Below are positions 1-13,900 of a stretch of DNA of 64,000 nt, piece by piece. The notes below the pieces were generated by a model, which saw only the letters and a program-made list of their open reading frames with translations, was not told the DNA's origin and made no database searches. Within the stretch, counting starts at the first letter, position 1; every line of letters starts with the position of its first letter. The stretch comes from Apostichopus japonicus (taxonomy: Eukaryota > Echinodermata > Holothuroidea > Aspidochirotida > Stichopodidae), in assembly GCF_037975245.1 (NCBI RefSeq), contig NC_092574.1, positions 18,757,713 through 18,821,712 on the forward strand, written 5' to 3'. The position numbers were made by a program, and so were the translations under genes.

Positions 1-472
1 TACATAGTGATGCTATGTTTCAGTAGCAAAGTTCATCTTTTGAATTTAAATTCCAGAATTGTGTTGGTATTTTAGAATGATCGAGACATTTGACAGAATT
101 TACACAAATAGAACAAATTTGAATAAAAGTTGCAAGTCCTTCCTTATGTAGTCAACAGTGTCCAATTCTTAATGAATTAAAAAAAACAAATATATTAAAT
201 TGTCTTCACTTCCTGGTAGTACTTTCTAGTACACACCCATATATAGTTGTGCACATGTGAAGGGACTGCATATTAAACAAGATCAATTGATAGGTCAAAG
301 TAATGAAGGCTTGTAAAGTGATCATTTTCAGGGTATCAGTCATTCATATCCAAATTTCTGTCAATTTATTGCATGCTGCTATACTGATCTATTCACCCAG
401 TCATTGCGTGCATTGATGACTAACATGTGATCATTTGATGACTGTGTCACTGTGTCACTATGCAGTATATCT

Positions 473-495
473 ATATGTATATATATATATATATA
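473..495. repeat. (TA)n microsatellite
   Basis: Alternating TA tract of about 20 bases, flanked by further TATAC/GTATA steps. Confidence 0.9.
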
Positions 496-2224
496 CGTTA
501 TACGTATAGTACTCATAGCAATATTATTGTATCTCAAAAGCTTATTACATTTTGCATCCCATTATGTGCAGCAGTGTTCCTCTGATTAGCTTGTGACTTA
601 CTCTAGCTGTGGTGGAAAAAAATAAAGTAGATCTTGGGTTTGTAAGCCACTTAATATCATTTCCTGCGAGATGTGGGTCATGCATTTGATTTATCATCGG
701 GAGGAAGACAGACCTTGCCACCACACTTAATCTTGTGACAGAAAACAAATAGCTCTTGCAAGTTTGCGTATTTGTAACTACAACAGACTAAGACCGCCAA
801 CAGAGTAAGTAATTGGTTAAAGGAGCATATTGATGAAGTCCAAGGAAGGCGAGGGACAGTATATTATAATCTCATTGGTTGACATTGTACCCTTTTTTTA
901 AGTAAACTAGGTATAATCTGCAACATCTGGTATGCAAGAAATATGAGCACTTAACCGGTAAATCAGCTCTGACTTATTACATGGAAACCCTGGAAACGTA
1001 AATGGACGTAATTTATAATGTACAATATGGGAGGAATATCAGACAAATTTGATTGACACCCTGCGGGCCATAACTTAACTTTCTCAGCTTAAGCATATAT
1101 ATTGTGATCATAGAAGGGATTTCCCAAAAGCTTCAGTTTGGTAAAGTATCACCAAAGTCTTGGAAAAAAATTAATAAACTCAGTACAAAATAAATTCTTT
1201 GTTTCTAATTTTTCTGGATTATCTGTAAACTATCTGTAAGAAACGGACTTACTAACTGGAGCATAAGCCGCCAATTTCTGCGAATGTGTGTGTGTTGTTG
1301 TTGCCAGATGCCTGCATTCTCTGCTTATCAATGCTGACTGTCAGTTGCATCGGATGTCGTTAATTCTGTATCAATTGTTTGTAATATATTACTTGCGAAT
1401 CGGTTAATAGACTCCTGGGCGGTACAAGTATGCCTGGCATGCAATGCTGTTGGATTTAGTTATGAATGTAACTTGGTGATAAATTGCCTTTGATATGGAA
1501 TAAATTTCAAGGTGGCTATTTGTTTGGCACCCTTAGAGATAGTCCATAGCAACCACATACAGCGGGACTGACTGGATCTTCATTGCTTAAAGTGTGGATT
1601 CTTAGTATTCAAGGAGCAGACAGACTTTCAATTCGTAATGTCCGCAATCGACAAGGCTAGTAGAGTGTGCGGTATCTGTAACTTACTATCGAAAGTTAGA
1701 AGTTAAACAACCTTATTATGTCTAACTTTCATTTTTGTTTTGTCGGAAAATTGAACACAGCTCTAAGGTTAAATTGGTTCTTGCTAATCCCACACAGCAA
1801 TAAAGTTTAGTTACTGGGAAGGCTTATTTGTGTTTCTATGATTTCTAACATCAATCTTTTGTAAGAAACTTTTTTAAATTATTCGTTATGGAGAATGTGT
1901 GCTCTCTTGTGTGATGTGATCAAGTTTCGTAAATTTTCTCCCTGCCTGATTAACTCAATATTTAATTAAAGCTTGAAAGCTATTGTTGAATTGATATATT
2001 ATTCTCTTCCCCAGGTAGATTTGCCAGCTCTCCACTTTCCCCACCTAGCTACCCCCTCTTAATATACTGGAAGATATTTTACTGCCATAAATTGGTTTCT
2101 ATATATAGGGTGGTCAGATGGTCATGACTCACAGTGTTCTTGTCTAAGTTCTGCTTTGTTGAAATCACCATTAAAAGAAAGACTTTTTAGATTTGTGAAT
2201 GGGAGATTTAATTGATAGCATGTG

Positions 2225-2405
2225 AATATTTAGGTCATATACATACATGGTATATCAGTCACATACATATTATGTACTGGTCAGTCAAATATATATGGTG
2301 CATTAGTCACATACATATGCAGTGCCCAGTCATAAATATTGTGTTCCAGCCATATACATGTGGTGTAACAAGTCATATATATATATATATATATGGTGTA
2401 CATAT
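2225..2405. repeat. Degenerate minisatellite, CAGTCACATACATAT-type units
   Basis: Five to six imperfect units of roughly 30 bases share a (C)AGTCAcATACATAT core followed by TGGTGTA-like sequence. The array ends in a (TA)n tract around 2376-2393. Confidence 0.6.
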
Positions 2406-4031
2406 GCCAGAGTGCTGAGGTTGTGAGGAGACAGGTAAGCCTGTCACTCGTAAATAGCCAAACTGGATAAGTTTGAGGATAACATAACTTTTAGCGCTGC
2501 ACCCCCATGACCGTCTACGATTAACCTGGTAACTTTCACACTTTCCCTTTGGTCCAGCTGAATCTATAACACTATAATTGTCCCTTTAATGGTGAAGAAC
2601 AGTGTTGGCCAAAAAAAGCTAAGTACAGTAGCAGTTCAACTAATTGTCATTCAGTGTGAGTCTTCAACACTCATTTCACTGCAAACTTCTTACTGTAGCG
2701 TCTTTTCTCACTGAGACCTTTAATTAGTCTAATTGGACACTTTTGAATATCTGGAAATAATTTGGAAAGACAGAACCTCCAGGAAAAGTACAAGTTATGA
2801 AGAACTTTGAACAAATTTAAGCTTACTGAAATTGCGGGGCCAATAGGGAATCATGTACAGTAGCTGTCACACTTTGTATAGTAGTTTTGAGCCTTTGAGG
2901 ATTGTGAATTTGGTTTCTGAAGTTAGTTTCTAATATAAAATGCTGGAAATACAAGATAGTTATGACTCGTACAAAACCTGCTTAACTATACATTTTTGTG
3001 TTTGTTTAGCAATTTGCGCATTTTTACGTAGCATTTTGCTGTGCGATGCCAGATTATGCACTGGGCCAAGACTGATGAAAGTAAGAACAGAACAGAGGGC
3101 TGTGCATGATATAACTTTAAAGGGCTTTTTTAATGCAGAAAACTAAATGTGGCTTCCCTCTGACAAGTTGCCCTATATGCCTCTTCAATCTATAAGACTT
3201 CTAGCCATCGCGGTCACATTTGTCATCTTGACTTCATATTACAGAGAGCGAGAAAATAGCCAAGAGAAAAGAATAGATAGTTATTTTTGTATAAATATAT
3301 AAAATATATAAGAATCATCAACTCTTGTTAAGTTAAGTTGGGTAAAATGTAGCTATCCAATCAAGGAATGAAATTTGAAGAGAAAAAAAACAAATGATCA
3401 TGAAAGTAACAATACAAATTTCATACTTAACATTTGCTGCGAATTGTTGCAATGATCGTTTCTGTCGGTTTGTAAATTTGCTATTATGTACAGGTTGGGA
3501 AATCAGCCTTGATTGTCGTGTAAAACCTCCAAGATTATTGATTCCGTCTGTTTATAGATTGCAACTCTGAGTACATCTATGTGTGACACTGTCTCCTGCA
3601 ATATTCCCGAGAACTGAGTGTGATTTCACAAATTGAGATCCATTCTTTATCGAGAGGCCTGGTGCAAGAGTGTAATAACGAAGTTAAAAATGGTTTCGCC
3701 TGCAGTAGGCAATTACTGTGGCAGAAGAGTCTGTTTCTATGTACCCCCTAGAATGTTTGGTTTTCACTTAATTGTCAGGGGTATGATGGGGGGATTGAGT
3801 GGTTTTCTAACATTCTGCAGTTCTTCTGTGCTAATACTGTATATCTCTTTGCTTCGTAAGAAAGGTATCTACCCATTTGGCACCTCCAGAAGATCTCTGC
3901 TGTCACGGCATTGAATCAGTGGTCCACGAGGATGGACGAATTATGAGTTTTAGAAAAATTAAATAAAAATGCTAAAATTAGACAGCCTGAATGAGGCTCC
4001 CACCCAGTCAATCAGGTCATTTTTTTTCTTT

Positions 4032-4043
4032 GGGGGGGGGGGG
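4032..4043. repeat. G homopolymer (12)
   Basis: Run of 12 G followed by GGGT and G6 blocks. It is one of a dozen or more comparable runs in the window. Confidence 0.95.
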
Positions 4044-4054
4044 TGGGTAGGGGG

Positions 4055-4275
4055 GATGAGAAATAACCCTTTACACAACTGACGTTCATCAATTAAACGT
4101 GACTGGACTATTTAGTCTACTAATATACAGACCATAAGTCAGTTCCTCTGATGCAACACAAAACTCAAAAGTGGGAAAAGCAAAAGACATTAATGGCCTA
4201 AAATGACATCTTTACAATGTAGTACAAATTTGTCAAGGACAATTTGAGTTGAAGGTCATTCATGGATGCTCTGTT
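4055..4275 (+). repeat. Dispersed repeat family R1, copy 1
   Basis: The block can be aligned by eye with 28475-28680 on the same strand and with minus-strand copies at 38900-39090 and 60105-60260. Shared landmarks are a CCCTTTA start, TTCCTCTGATGCAA or a variant, a GGCCT(C)AAATGACAT segment, a TTTACAA.G..G.A.AAATT segment and GACAA...GTTGAA. No coding capacity was seen. A non-autonomous transposon or SINE body is likely. Confidence 0.65.
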
Positions 4276-4616
4276 TTAGTTTATTAAGTTAAAAAGAACA
4301 TGTTTTCTTTGTTGAGTTTTATAAACTATTGATAAAACAATCACTGAGTTCCTTTTCCTTTTGTTTTTTATCTTAGAAGACTTGAAATTCTGTCTATAAG
4401 TCATCCTCTGATTTTTCCTCCTGTCATAATTCCTTGAAATGAAGCTATAAATCATTCAACATGGCAGTGTTTACCATAAAGCTTGTAATAATAACATTCA
4501 TCACAACATGATATTTAGAAATCACTTTTAGCCTTGCTGCTGTTGACTCAATACGCCACGGTTTGGATTGGGGGGGAATTCTCCCGAACATCGGCTGGCT
4601 GGCTCTCGATGTGACC

Positions 4617-4638
4617 GTGTGTGTGTGTGTGTGTGTGT
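4617..4638. repeat. (GT)n microsatellite
   Basis: Eleven uninterrupted GT units. Confidence 0.95.
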
Positions 4639-5483
4639 CGAAATGCCGGGTGATGCTTTGCATGCATGTAAGGTTTAACGCCACTTACATGTGACATTTC
4701 GGTGAAATATGAGCCAAATCCATGTTGGAGAGAAGTGTCCCTACTGGGAAGTACTCTGTGTATACATCTAGATATGATATGTGGTTTTTACTGAAATTAG
4801 TGACTCATTTGGGAAATGCTAATTAGGGGCAAGTTGTCAAGCAGTTCCAGGCAAAGGAGGCTGAGGAGAGGTAGGGAGGGTGTGTTTCAGTGGATATTTG
4901 ACAATTAAAGGACTGCTGGATGGATGGATGGAATGAATGAAAATATGGCATTCTTGATGATTCATCAACTATAATGGATACTAAATGGAAAACAAAATGA
5001 AATAAAACTGTTAGCAAACTGCTTATCCACTAGAGAGCCTGTGTAATAGAATGTGTAAAAGTAAGTTGGCCTGACGTTTCGATCCTAGCAGGATCTTCTT
5101 CAGAGGCTAAATGACAAGTTACAGTAACAGAAGGGACAAAAACACGCACAGAATACAGACAGGTTAATGAGCACGGTGAACACAATGAGATGGATGAAAG
5201 GGGATTATAAGTAGAAAGCAACAGGAGAAGAGGAGAGGAAGGAGATAAACTGTGGAGGGACAAAAATGGGTCACATGTATGTTTATATTTTCTGATGTGA
5301 CTGGGAGTTTAATATTTGATTAATCTGATGACAAAATTTAAGTAGGTTTTGAGTACTAATCAATAATGATGATCATGTAATTTTAATGGTTGAGGTAAAT
5401 GAAACAGTTCTGCCAAATGCATGGTAAACTTTAGTATTCTTTGGAAATTATATAAAGTTGATAGCTCTTAACAGAGGATGGGA

Positions 5484-5497
5484 GGGGGGGGGGGGGG
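5484..5497. repeat. G homopolymer (14)
   Basis: Run of 14 G. Further runs follow in the same presumed intron: G13 at 5842-5854 and C12 at 5963-5974. Confidence 0.95.
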
Positions 5498-6718
5498 TTT
5501 GAATGTCATTTTCTCCAATGTGTGAAGTTGTTTGTGTTCATATTAATGCCTTGTGCACAAATTTGCTTCCGTAAAACACCCAAATGTATGTAAGAGCTAT
5601 CAGGTAGATCTATGACTCATATTTGCTGGCACACATAAAACCTGTGGAGTGACATGTACACACACTACATTGTTATAGTGATTCGGAGTGACTTACTTCA
5701 AGCAAAACTACACAAACTCATGACTTGCTAACACCTTTTCTTTTGTCAAATCTCATTGAAAAAGAATCATTGTAACATTTTCTGGAAAGACACCTCTGTT
5801 TCTCCAAAACAGTTTCAAGGAAATCGACAGTCACCATTAAAGGGGGGGGGGGGGAACAGTGCTGTTGAAACCCGCGCTCTTAAATGGTTCACAAGCATTG
5901 TTCATTGTGAAAATTAAATAGGGAAGACTACGTCCAAAGATTGGATGAGTCTTTCTCTTTAACCCCCCCCCCCCAAGTTTGGTCGGTCGTTGAACATGAG
6001 CACAGTTAGGTCATTGGAAAAGTAACTCGCTCACAAATAATTACCCGTTTCAGACTAGGAAAGTGAAAGTCTAAGAAGTGAAACAGCAAGTTGAATTTTG
6101 GTTTTTCTGTTATGAAGCCATAGGAAGCTGAATGTGCTTCTCTCACTTCAGCTCATTGCTGTGTGGGAAAGAGCGAAAGAAATTTGATAATTGGGCAATG
6201 TTAACCTACAATCTAGTTTTCAGATTTGTGATAAACATGAATGAAGTTACTCCTCACTTACATGTCTCCTCTTGACCAGAGCACTCTCATTCCTTGTTGT
6301 CTACAGTATAGTCCAGGCCGAGAATTTCACAATCTTAGCCATGATTTTGCAGGTGCTTGAAAAATCTACTGGCTTAAAATCCTATTCCCACTAGCATCTT
6401 CCAGAGTTACAGCACAAACATCAGTTACTGAACGTACGGTTTATGCAATGTTTTATCGGCCTAAATATATTTGCTGTATTGTAGCGCTTATGTTAAGGAT
6501 GGTAATCATGCCAAATTTTTGATTGTCGACTGTCAAACATTGTGCTAGAAACCACATATTTTTGTTACCCAGGTTTTTACAGTTTTTGCGAACAGTTGTC
6601 CCTCCTGGAAGAAGTTTCAGAAGTTAATAATGTCTAGAACAAAGCACATCATATTTCTGCTCAATTTAAATACCTGTTGAAGGTTGGATAAGAAGCCAAT
6701 GCACAATCATTGTGGCAG

Positions 6719-6902
6719 CCAGTTGGGACAGTTATTTTATATATATATTGCACTTTCATGTCACGTTCCAAAGCACTTAGTATGAACAGCTTCTATTAGA
6801 TATAGGTTTGGAACTGTGCATACTGCCAGTACATGTGGTTCAATGCACAGTACAAGGCACAGTATAGAGTGGTATTAGCATTAAAATGATCCCAAACTTG
6901 GG
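6719..6902. mobile_element. Fold-back (MITE-like) element, copy 1
   Basis: The element starts CCAGTTGGGACA and ends in the imperfect complement GATCCCAAACTTGG. Inside is TTCCAAAGCACTTAGTATG, an internal TAGGTTTGGAACTGTGCATACTGCCAGTAC segment (spread over 6800-6830) and a TATAGAGTGGTATTAGCATT block. That last block is the reverse complement of the left arm of the copy at 52217. The whole ~184-bp unit therefore folds back on itself. It has no open frame of note and is presumably non-autonomous. Confidence 0.75.
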
Positions 6903-7944
6903 GGATCCTGCCCATGTCGTCATTGCTGCGAAGAAGATGAAAAGGAAATTTCCAAGTACCATCTTTGCCACTGGTAACTGTTTGGAGCATGTGTAACTCA
7001 AATTTGAGTCATCTATTAAATTATGAAATTGCAAGTTTAATATCTGTGAAAATTTCTAGATCATTACCATCCTGCATGCTTAGCAATCAGTATGGTAATA
7101 TATTGACGATGCTGCGTTTTGCAGGGCTCCCTGTTTCCTTTTTTCAAAGCACAGTTGTTAGAGAGTGATCAGCATCACTTCCTTGCTGAGGGTATATTTT
7201 TAAGTTATGGCTGGGAAAGATTTGGCACTTTCCCTTCGGCTAGGGATGTCATTAATTTAATAATGGAAAAGCGACTAGAGTGAAAACTTGTTTCACGACA
7301 AAATGGCTGCTCAGAGAGCTTTGAAAAACTTTCAGATTTTTATTAATACATGTACAGTATAGATCAACATGCCCCATCTAATATTTGTAATTTTTTGTAG
7401 TTTTGAGTGTGTAAAAGTAAAATGTGGATTGTAGAATTTTCTCAAGTCACAGGTGTGCTGTATTCTCCTATAATATTGAAATTAAGAACACAGGGAGTGT
7501 AGGTTTGTATACGGAACAGCTGGGACTTAATACAAAGAAGATAGATATGACTATGTATGGATCATCAAGACCAAAATATAGTTGATCACTGATTCTATTT
7601 CTGTCAAACTTTTTTATTGCTCCCTAAAGGATTATATATTAAGTATATGATATATACTTTACTGTAAGATACATAAAGAGTGTCTTAGCTTAATCAGGTT
7701 AGACTATAGGGATGCAGCACAGATGTGGTAGACATTAGTTTGTAGGTATATGTAGGGAGATATATCACAGTATGTACGCTTCTCCTGTTTACACATGTCC
7801 ACTCAAATCATGCTCAGTTCTGCATCCTACCCCCAACCCCAAACTTGGGAATTTTTAGCATAGTTAGGCTCTTGCTAAACCACTTCTGGGTTAATTCCCC
7901 CTTTTTCATGATTCCAAAATTTTGCTTTCACGTATCGCACAACG

Positions 7945-8110
7945 TACCTCACTCCTCTCTGACCTGTCCGCTATGATATATGCACTCTGTTCAACCTAGC
8001 TAACAACAGTTGGTGACATTTTTGCACTGCCCGCTCCCATCCCCATCCCCCTCCCCCACTCCCCACTCCACTGACCTCTTCCCTCATGAATCTACCATTC
8101 CGTGGCTGTA
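7945..8110 (+). repeat. Dispersed pyrimidine-rich repeat R2, copy
   Basis: Begins ACTCCTCTCTGACCTGTCC, continues through TTTTTGCACTGCCC and a C-rich stretch, and ends near TGACCTCTTCC...GAATCTACCATTC. The same order of landmarks recurs at 10545, 13975, 24815 and 33785. Short related fragments are at 6250-6300 and 8535-8600. Confidence 0.6.
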
Positions 8111-10544
8111 GCTACGGATTTTCATTTACTCGTATCTGCCTATAGTAACACATCATTTGTGAAGTTTCAAAGAAAGAAGTCTCAGATTTTAATAGCACAT
8201 CAATTAGTCACAGCAGGACCAGATATACAGTATAAATTTGTCAGATCGAACAATGTAACTATCTCTAGCAAAACGGGTCATTTCCCATAACTCTACAAGG
8301 AAATACTGTAGGATATGTGGCAATATACATAAAGGAAGCTAATAAGTATTATTACCCCTAATAATGTATTACGTGAAACTGTTGACGCATACTTTAAAGT
8401 TAAGCTATACAGGAGTTAGAAACGTTTTCTCAGTCAGTTCTCCATATTGCTGATTTACTAAGAGAATGAAAACTAGAATGAAAACTAGTTAATACGATCA
8501 CCTTAAATTGAAGCATTACATAAGTACATTTACTTCACACTCCTCTCTCACTTACTGTCTCCAAACTAAATAAATTTCCACTTTCCCATCTACCTAGCAA
8601 GCTACATGACTAATGACTAGAAGCACTAATGTACATAATATCTACAGTAACACTGGCTGACCGTTTCAGTGAGAGAAAAAAACCCCGTCTATGCTATGGT
8701 TCCCTTTAAACAGATATACAGAGCCACCTGTATACTGTGATATGTGTGACATTATGACCAACTTCCTTTGTAATATTTGGGTACATGAATTCTGATATTT
8801 TGTAGCAATCAAGATCTAGTAGCATTTCAGAAGTCAAATTTTGTGAAACATTTTAATATCTCAATCAGGGAAGAAAAAAAAGAGAAGTAAAGGGAGGGAA
8901 AAAATAAATAATTGAGGTTATGCAGCGCTGAACTTGGACTTGATGTAAATTTGTTGACTATTTTACCTTTTGGGATGATTATTAACAGTCATTTTTGAGA
9001 GCAGTGCCTATAGTATCCCCCTTCTGTACAGCCCTTTTCTCTCTAGGATTCTTGCCCCCTCTTGTTGCCGTATACTGTTCCCCTTTCACCCCCTCCCCAC
9101 CCACCCCATCCCCCTTAAAGCTTTACAATTGCAACCTTCACATTACCACTGCTGCTCCTACTCATTCGCTCCCTACTGTACATGCAGGAAGAGAGAACAA
9201 GTGCGTGCAGAATTCCGCTCGTATACGGAGCTGACTCAAGTATGGATGTAATTGCGTGGAGACTGTGTGATTAGCAACCCTGAATCGTGTGTCTCACATT
9301 TGTCGAGTTCTACAGCTGTATATAGTTTGTTCCATGTATAAATAATTCCGGGACAGCTTGGTAATTCTCCCAAACGACTATCTGTTGGAGCTTACAGCTT
9401 TGATGATACATTATATAGACTAGTTGTAACTGCCCAGGCTTTAAGCTGCCGCAGATTAGAATGTATCACATTTGCTCTGCAACCAGGGGTGGTAAGCAAG
9501 TGCTGTTACACTGTATTAGTTTTAACGCTAGTGTTGAAGTATATACAGTAGTAACTGTGTGATCGTGCTTATTAGTCGCATGTAGAAAGTGGTTTCTCTT
9601 TGGAAATGGAAAATTGATTAGCATAAGTCAGACAAGGTGAGCGTTGAGGTGAAGGGCAGTATTGTTATTGGATAAAAAATATATGTGAATGGGTTTTTGA
9701 TGGCACGATGACTGGTGAGAGAGACATCTTAGAGAATTGAATCCCTTGAGTATGGGTACTTTTCAAATTTGTGTAATTTATTCATATCAATATGAATGCT
9801 ATCTGGAGTGTTCGTAATTATCCGATAACCACCTACTGTAGAAGGCTGCTCTCAGAAAGTCTTGTCGGACAGTTTCCTATCTGATTTAATGAAAGTTCAT
9901 AAGAGATGTATGTACTCTGAAAGTTTGTTGTCTTATGAGATGCAAAATTAATATTGGAAGTATTTTATGATTTACGAATTGATTGAACATAATTGGTAAA
10001 CAATAGCTGAACCAGCGGGAGTTTTTAATCTGGTTAAATATCTACTCTGTAGGTTTTATGCCATTAGTGTACTATGATGCAGTAAGTTGGTTCTTATCCT
10101 TAATTAGTTCTTCTACAGACTTAGTGCTATTAATACTAAGAAGGATAATTCCTATCCTAATTATGCTAGGCATATTTTTTGTTTGCTGGTTGCCTAGATA
10201 AAATAAAGACCAAACTCTTTACATTGTAATCAAGACTCTGATAAAGTATACTTACCAGCAACATTTTTCCTCAGAGATGCCAAAATGAGAGGAAACTTTT
10301 CTCCCAAAAAATGTATGAAATCTCTCTCTCCTGCTGTAGATCTGTTTTACATGGTGAAACTGAAACAATAAACTAATGATAGGTCTGGCACTGGCAGTAA
10401 AGAATTATTAAATAATTTCACAAAAAAGTTTCTTCCAGAAATTTGAAAATTATTGCGTGCTTTCTTGTAACTGTAAGTGTCCATCAAGTTGATTCATTCT
10501 ACTTTTGCTATATTCAGTATTTGTCTGGAAAAAACCCCTAAAAT

Positions 10545-10700
10545 CACTCCTTTCTTACGGTCTGTCTCCTGTAAATAAACGCTCCTTTCTACCCAAGCTT
10601 ATGACAATTGGTGTAATTTTTGCACTGCCGTCCCCTCCTCTACCCCTCCCTCTTCTGATCACCGCCTTCTACAGAATCTACCATTCTAGAGTTTCCAAAG
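10545..10700 (+). repeat. Dispersed repeat R2, copy
   Basis: Shares ACTCCTTTCTTACGGTCTGT, TTTTTGCACTGCCGTCCCC and AGAATCTACCATTCTAGAG with the copies at 7945 and 13975. It sits about 135 bases upstream of the first recognised exon. Confidence 0.6.
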
Positions 10701-10835
10701 TAAGTCTATAGTGAGATATCTTTGTCTTAACTTAAATTCTACCATGTACTGTAACCCATCGTTTGGAAGTGTGAAGGACAAAATTCTAAATCTTCATCCT
10801 ACGTAACTTTGTTTACATTATGTTTCTCTACACAG

Positions 10836-10931
10836 ATTTGTCAAAGGCCCAAAGAGCTTTTTCTGAGACTTTGGTCAACTTCAATTTTGAATGTATAGGT
10901 ACCACACAGACGGATGATGAAACAGTTATAT
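10836..10931 (+). CDS. GRAF/OPHN1-like: Exon: BAR domain, residues 1-31
   Basis: Acceptor CTACACAG, donor GTAAGT. The exon enters with two bases of a split codon and leaves with one. It encodes a helix-1 region reading LSKAQRAFSETL...FNFECIG, then TDDET. This matches the second coding exon of vertebrate GRAF/OPHN1 genes, where the same TDDE motif precedes the exon boundary. It is the first exon I can support in the window. Confidence 0.93.
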
Positions 10932-13900
10932 GTAAGTATTGATCAGCGTTTATGGAGCAAATTTCGTAACAATTCATTGCAGCTTTTGCGTGTCATTCTA
11001 CTATATTTTGTTTAAACTTTATTGGCGACGTTTTACGATTGGTTAATTTATATACTTCATTCCTCTCTCACCTTGCTCCTCTGCTTATCCTCTCTAGGGT
11101 CACAGCCCTCTTTCTTTGGAAACTAAATTTTAGAAGTCCTTGACATGATAGTATAAGCTAGGATGGCTTCTCTTGAATCCCTTTGGTGTTACACGGTACA
11201 TAATTTGGGGGTAACGATAGTTTTTGTCAGGTGACAGACTTTCTAGATTCGGATCTGCTGATTGGTGCTCATTTCTTCACATTTCTTGATGTTTTCTGGG
11301 ATGAAAATAAGGGGAATAAAATATATAGCTAAGCTCAACCTGAGTGACATCCCTTATAGAACAAAACAAAGAGAAGTATTTAATGTAAAAAGCAAGATAA
11401 GCATTGATTCCTATCCAGTATCCATTCAACATCCAAGCCTTTGATTTAGTACTACAGTATGTCAATGAGTAACAGACACATCATAAGGAGGTTATAACAT
11501 ACTGTAGTACACTGAACTCAACTTGACAATACAAAGTCTGTGCAACAATACAAGGAGTGAGTGATTCATCGTAGATATGTCAGTGGACTTGTCAGTGGTT
11601 GAATGTTTGGAGATTTTTCTATGGTGTTGTTGTAAGAAATAAAGAATGAGCACTAGAGTTAAGTTTGAAATTGAGAGAGCAGTCGGTATGTGCCTTGTGT
11701 GAGATCAAGCTATGATTGTACAGTGGTCTTCGGAACAGGTACCCCATGTTGACTTTGGTATGGCAACTGCTCTGGTTACTAAGCAACTAGAATAGAATTT
11801 GTTGACACAACATTGCAAGAATCCTTTGTAGTTAGAGTATTCAGACTTGCTTAACCAGAACTACTAATGCATTGTTATTAATAGCAATGCAGAGACAAAC
11901 GAATCTCTAAAATCTGCTTCATTGTTGGGCACAAAATTTAAAGTGAATTGACTTTCAGGAATTGGTCACACAAACACACACACACACACACACACCAGGA
12001 CAACGATCATAAATATTATTGTCCAGTCTGGAAAATCGTAAGGAATGAATAAATATTAACGTCATCATTATTGCAGTTATATTTTTTATTCAAATATAGC
12101 ATGAAATTCTTCCATCTTGATGTCATCAACAATGAGTGTGTTTAAAAGTGTAATATTTTGATACAAATATGTTGGCTATGTTCAGTAACTCTACAGTTGT
12201 GCGATACATTCATGAAATGTCAATGGACTTGATCTGCACGCAGTTTTCAACCAATGAATGTAAACAATAGGATTAAATATGTATAATTAGTAATAAAAGA
12301 TTTCCTTTCATAGCATACCTCAAAATATGTATTTAAGTTTTCGATTTTGCTCTCATAATTTCAACAATTTTGATAAAACACAAAGTATCAGAGCATTGTT
12401 AAAGGTTTCAGTTTTAAAGTGCAGTGCATCTGATTAGTGCAAGATTGTGGACCGATTTTCTGGATTGAAAACTTCAGCGGGTCAAATTCTGTCTGTGGGG
12501 CCACCTATGTAGAACCCCTGGTGTACAGGTAACTGTATATCATGGGTCATTCGAGAAGCAAGGGTTTTAATGTTATCACAGTTATTTTGTCCCTGATGCA
12601 CAAAGAAAGTATGAGGTTGACCCTGGAGATGGTCAATAGGGGGCACAATACAAGAATGTTACCACAATATTACAAGAATGCGCATGTATAGGAGACAGGT
12701 ACAGTAAGTATCGTCGTTTGCAAATAACCAAGCCAGTATTAGGTTTGAGTGCCCATTTATCTAGTTTTGACTTCATTTTGAAATCCAGCAAGTTTCTACG
12801 GTATGTTATGAAGCATCTAACCATACATTAATTATACATTTTTGATATTGACATGCACATATACTTGTCTTTACCCTTGAGAGGTATTAATAAAAGATTT
12901 CAGGCTAATGCTACATTGGAAAATATCTGTGTGACTCACACAGTTAAGCAGTCACGCTCTACACTGTTGGATGGCGTGATTGATGATCAGCGAGATGCAT
13001 TGTATGATATGTGACAATGTGTTACATGGTCATTTAAAGCAGTATACTACATGTCATGTTTAGTTTGAATTGCCACCAATTGGGATCATTATCTTGACTT
13101 CTGACCTTTAATAGTTTCTATTTGTCTCCTTGTCTCTACAGCGAAATCTCTCAAGGAGTTTGGTAAGCTCATCAGTCTTATCGAAGATGAACGGGACCGC
13201 ATGGTAAGTCCATTATCATCTGCAAAGGATAAGACAAAGTTGATTAAAGAGATCATATTACCCACTGTAGATGTCATGGAAAATACATGCACTAATGGTC
13301 ACCATTGGTCCATTTCCTTATTAGTTTCATTTAAGGACTGATTGGGTTTTAGAAGATTTGTAGGCGAAGTCAAAAATTAAAGAGCACCTACATAAAAATA
13401 CAAAAGCAAACAAATATGTTGGTAAAATAAAATGATGAATATCACCAGAATTCATTCCTTGAAGTATGCCATGAGTTGATTTGGAGAGTCTTTCTCTTTA
13501 AATGGAGCTATTATTAGCCCCCTAGTTTGAGAATGTTTAGTAATTACTTATGTACACCCTCTCATTGTTGGAGGATGTGCATTCCATCTCGTTAGATAAA
13601 TATCATTAACAGCTTGCCTGCTTGTGCAGCCCATGAAGTGGTTCACTGTTGATTCAACCTGATGGCTCAGTACTAACTTCTGTCATGTATGTTCTGTAAT
13701 AAAATTTCAAACAAGTCGACAATTTTTTTGGTGGGTATAAATAATCAAAGGATGCAGCAAAAGGAAATAATAATTTAAAAAATAAATAAAGAAAAGAAAA
13801 GCTAGGAAAGAGTTGAGAGAATGTGATACTTCTTTTGAATCTAAAGATTTAGTCTAAAAATTTTCAGGAGTTGCAGAATTTATGAAATTTGTTGTTCCTT

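Larger units (their letters stand above)
1..10835. other. Presumed intron 1 / upstream sequence, no supported exon
   Basis: No exon matching the family's first coding exon (ending near the KFIKELIKDG type of motif) could be read on the plus strand. The scattered open frames are 60-93 codons long, low in complexity or repeat-derived. Contents are a fold-back element, R1 and R2 repeat copies, TA, GT and TGGA microsatellites, and several G or C homopolymers. The region may be a long first intron, or it may include a promoter that I cannot recognise. Confidence 0.6.
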
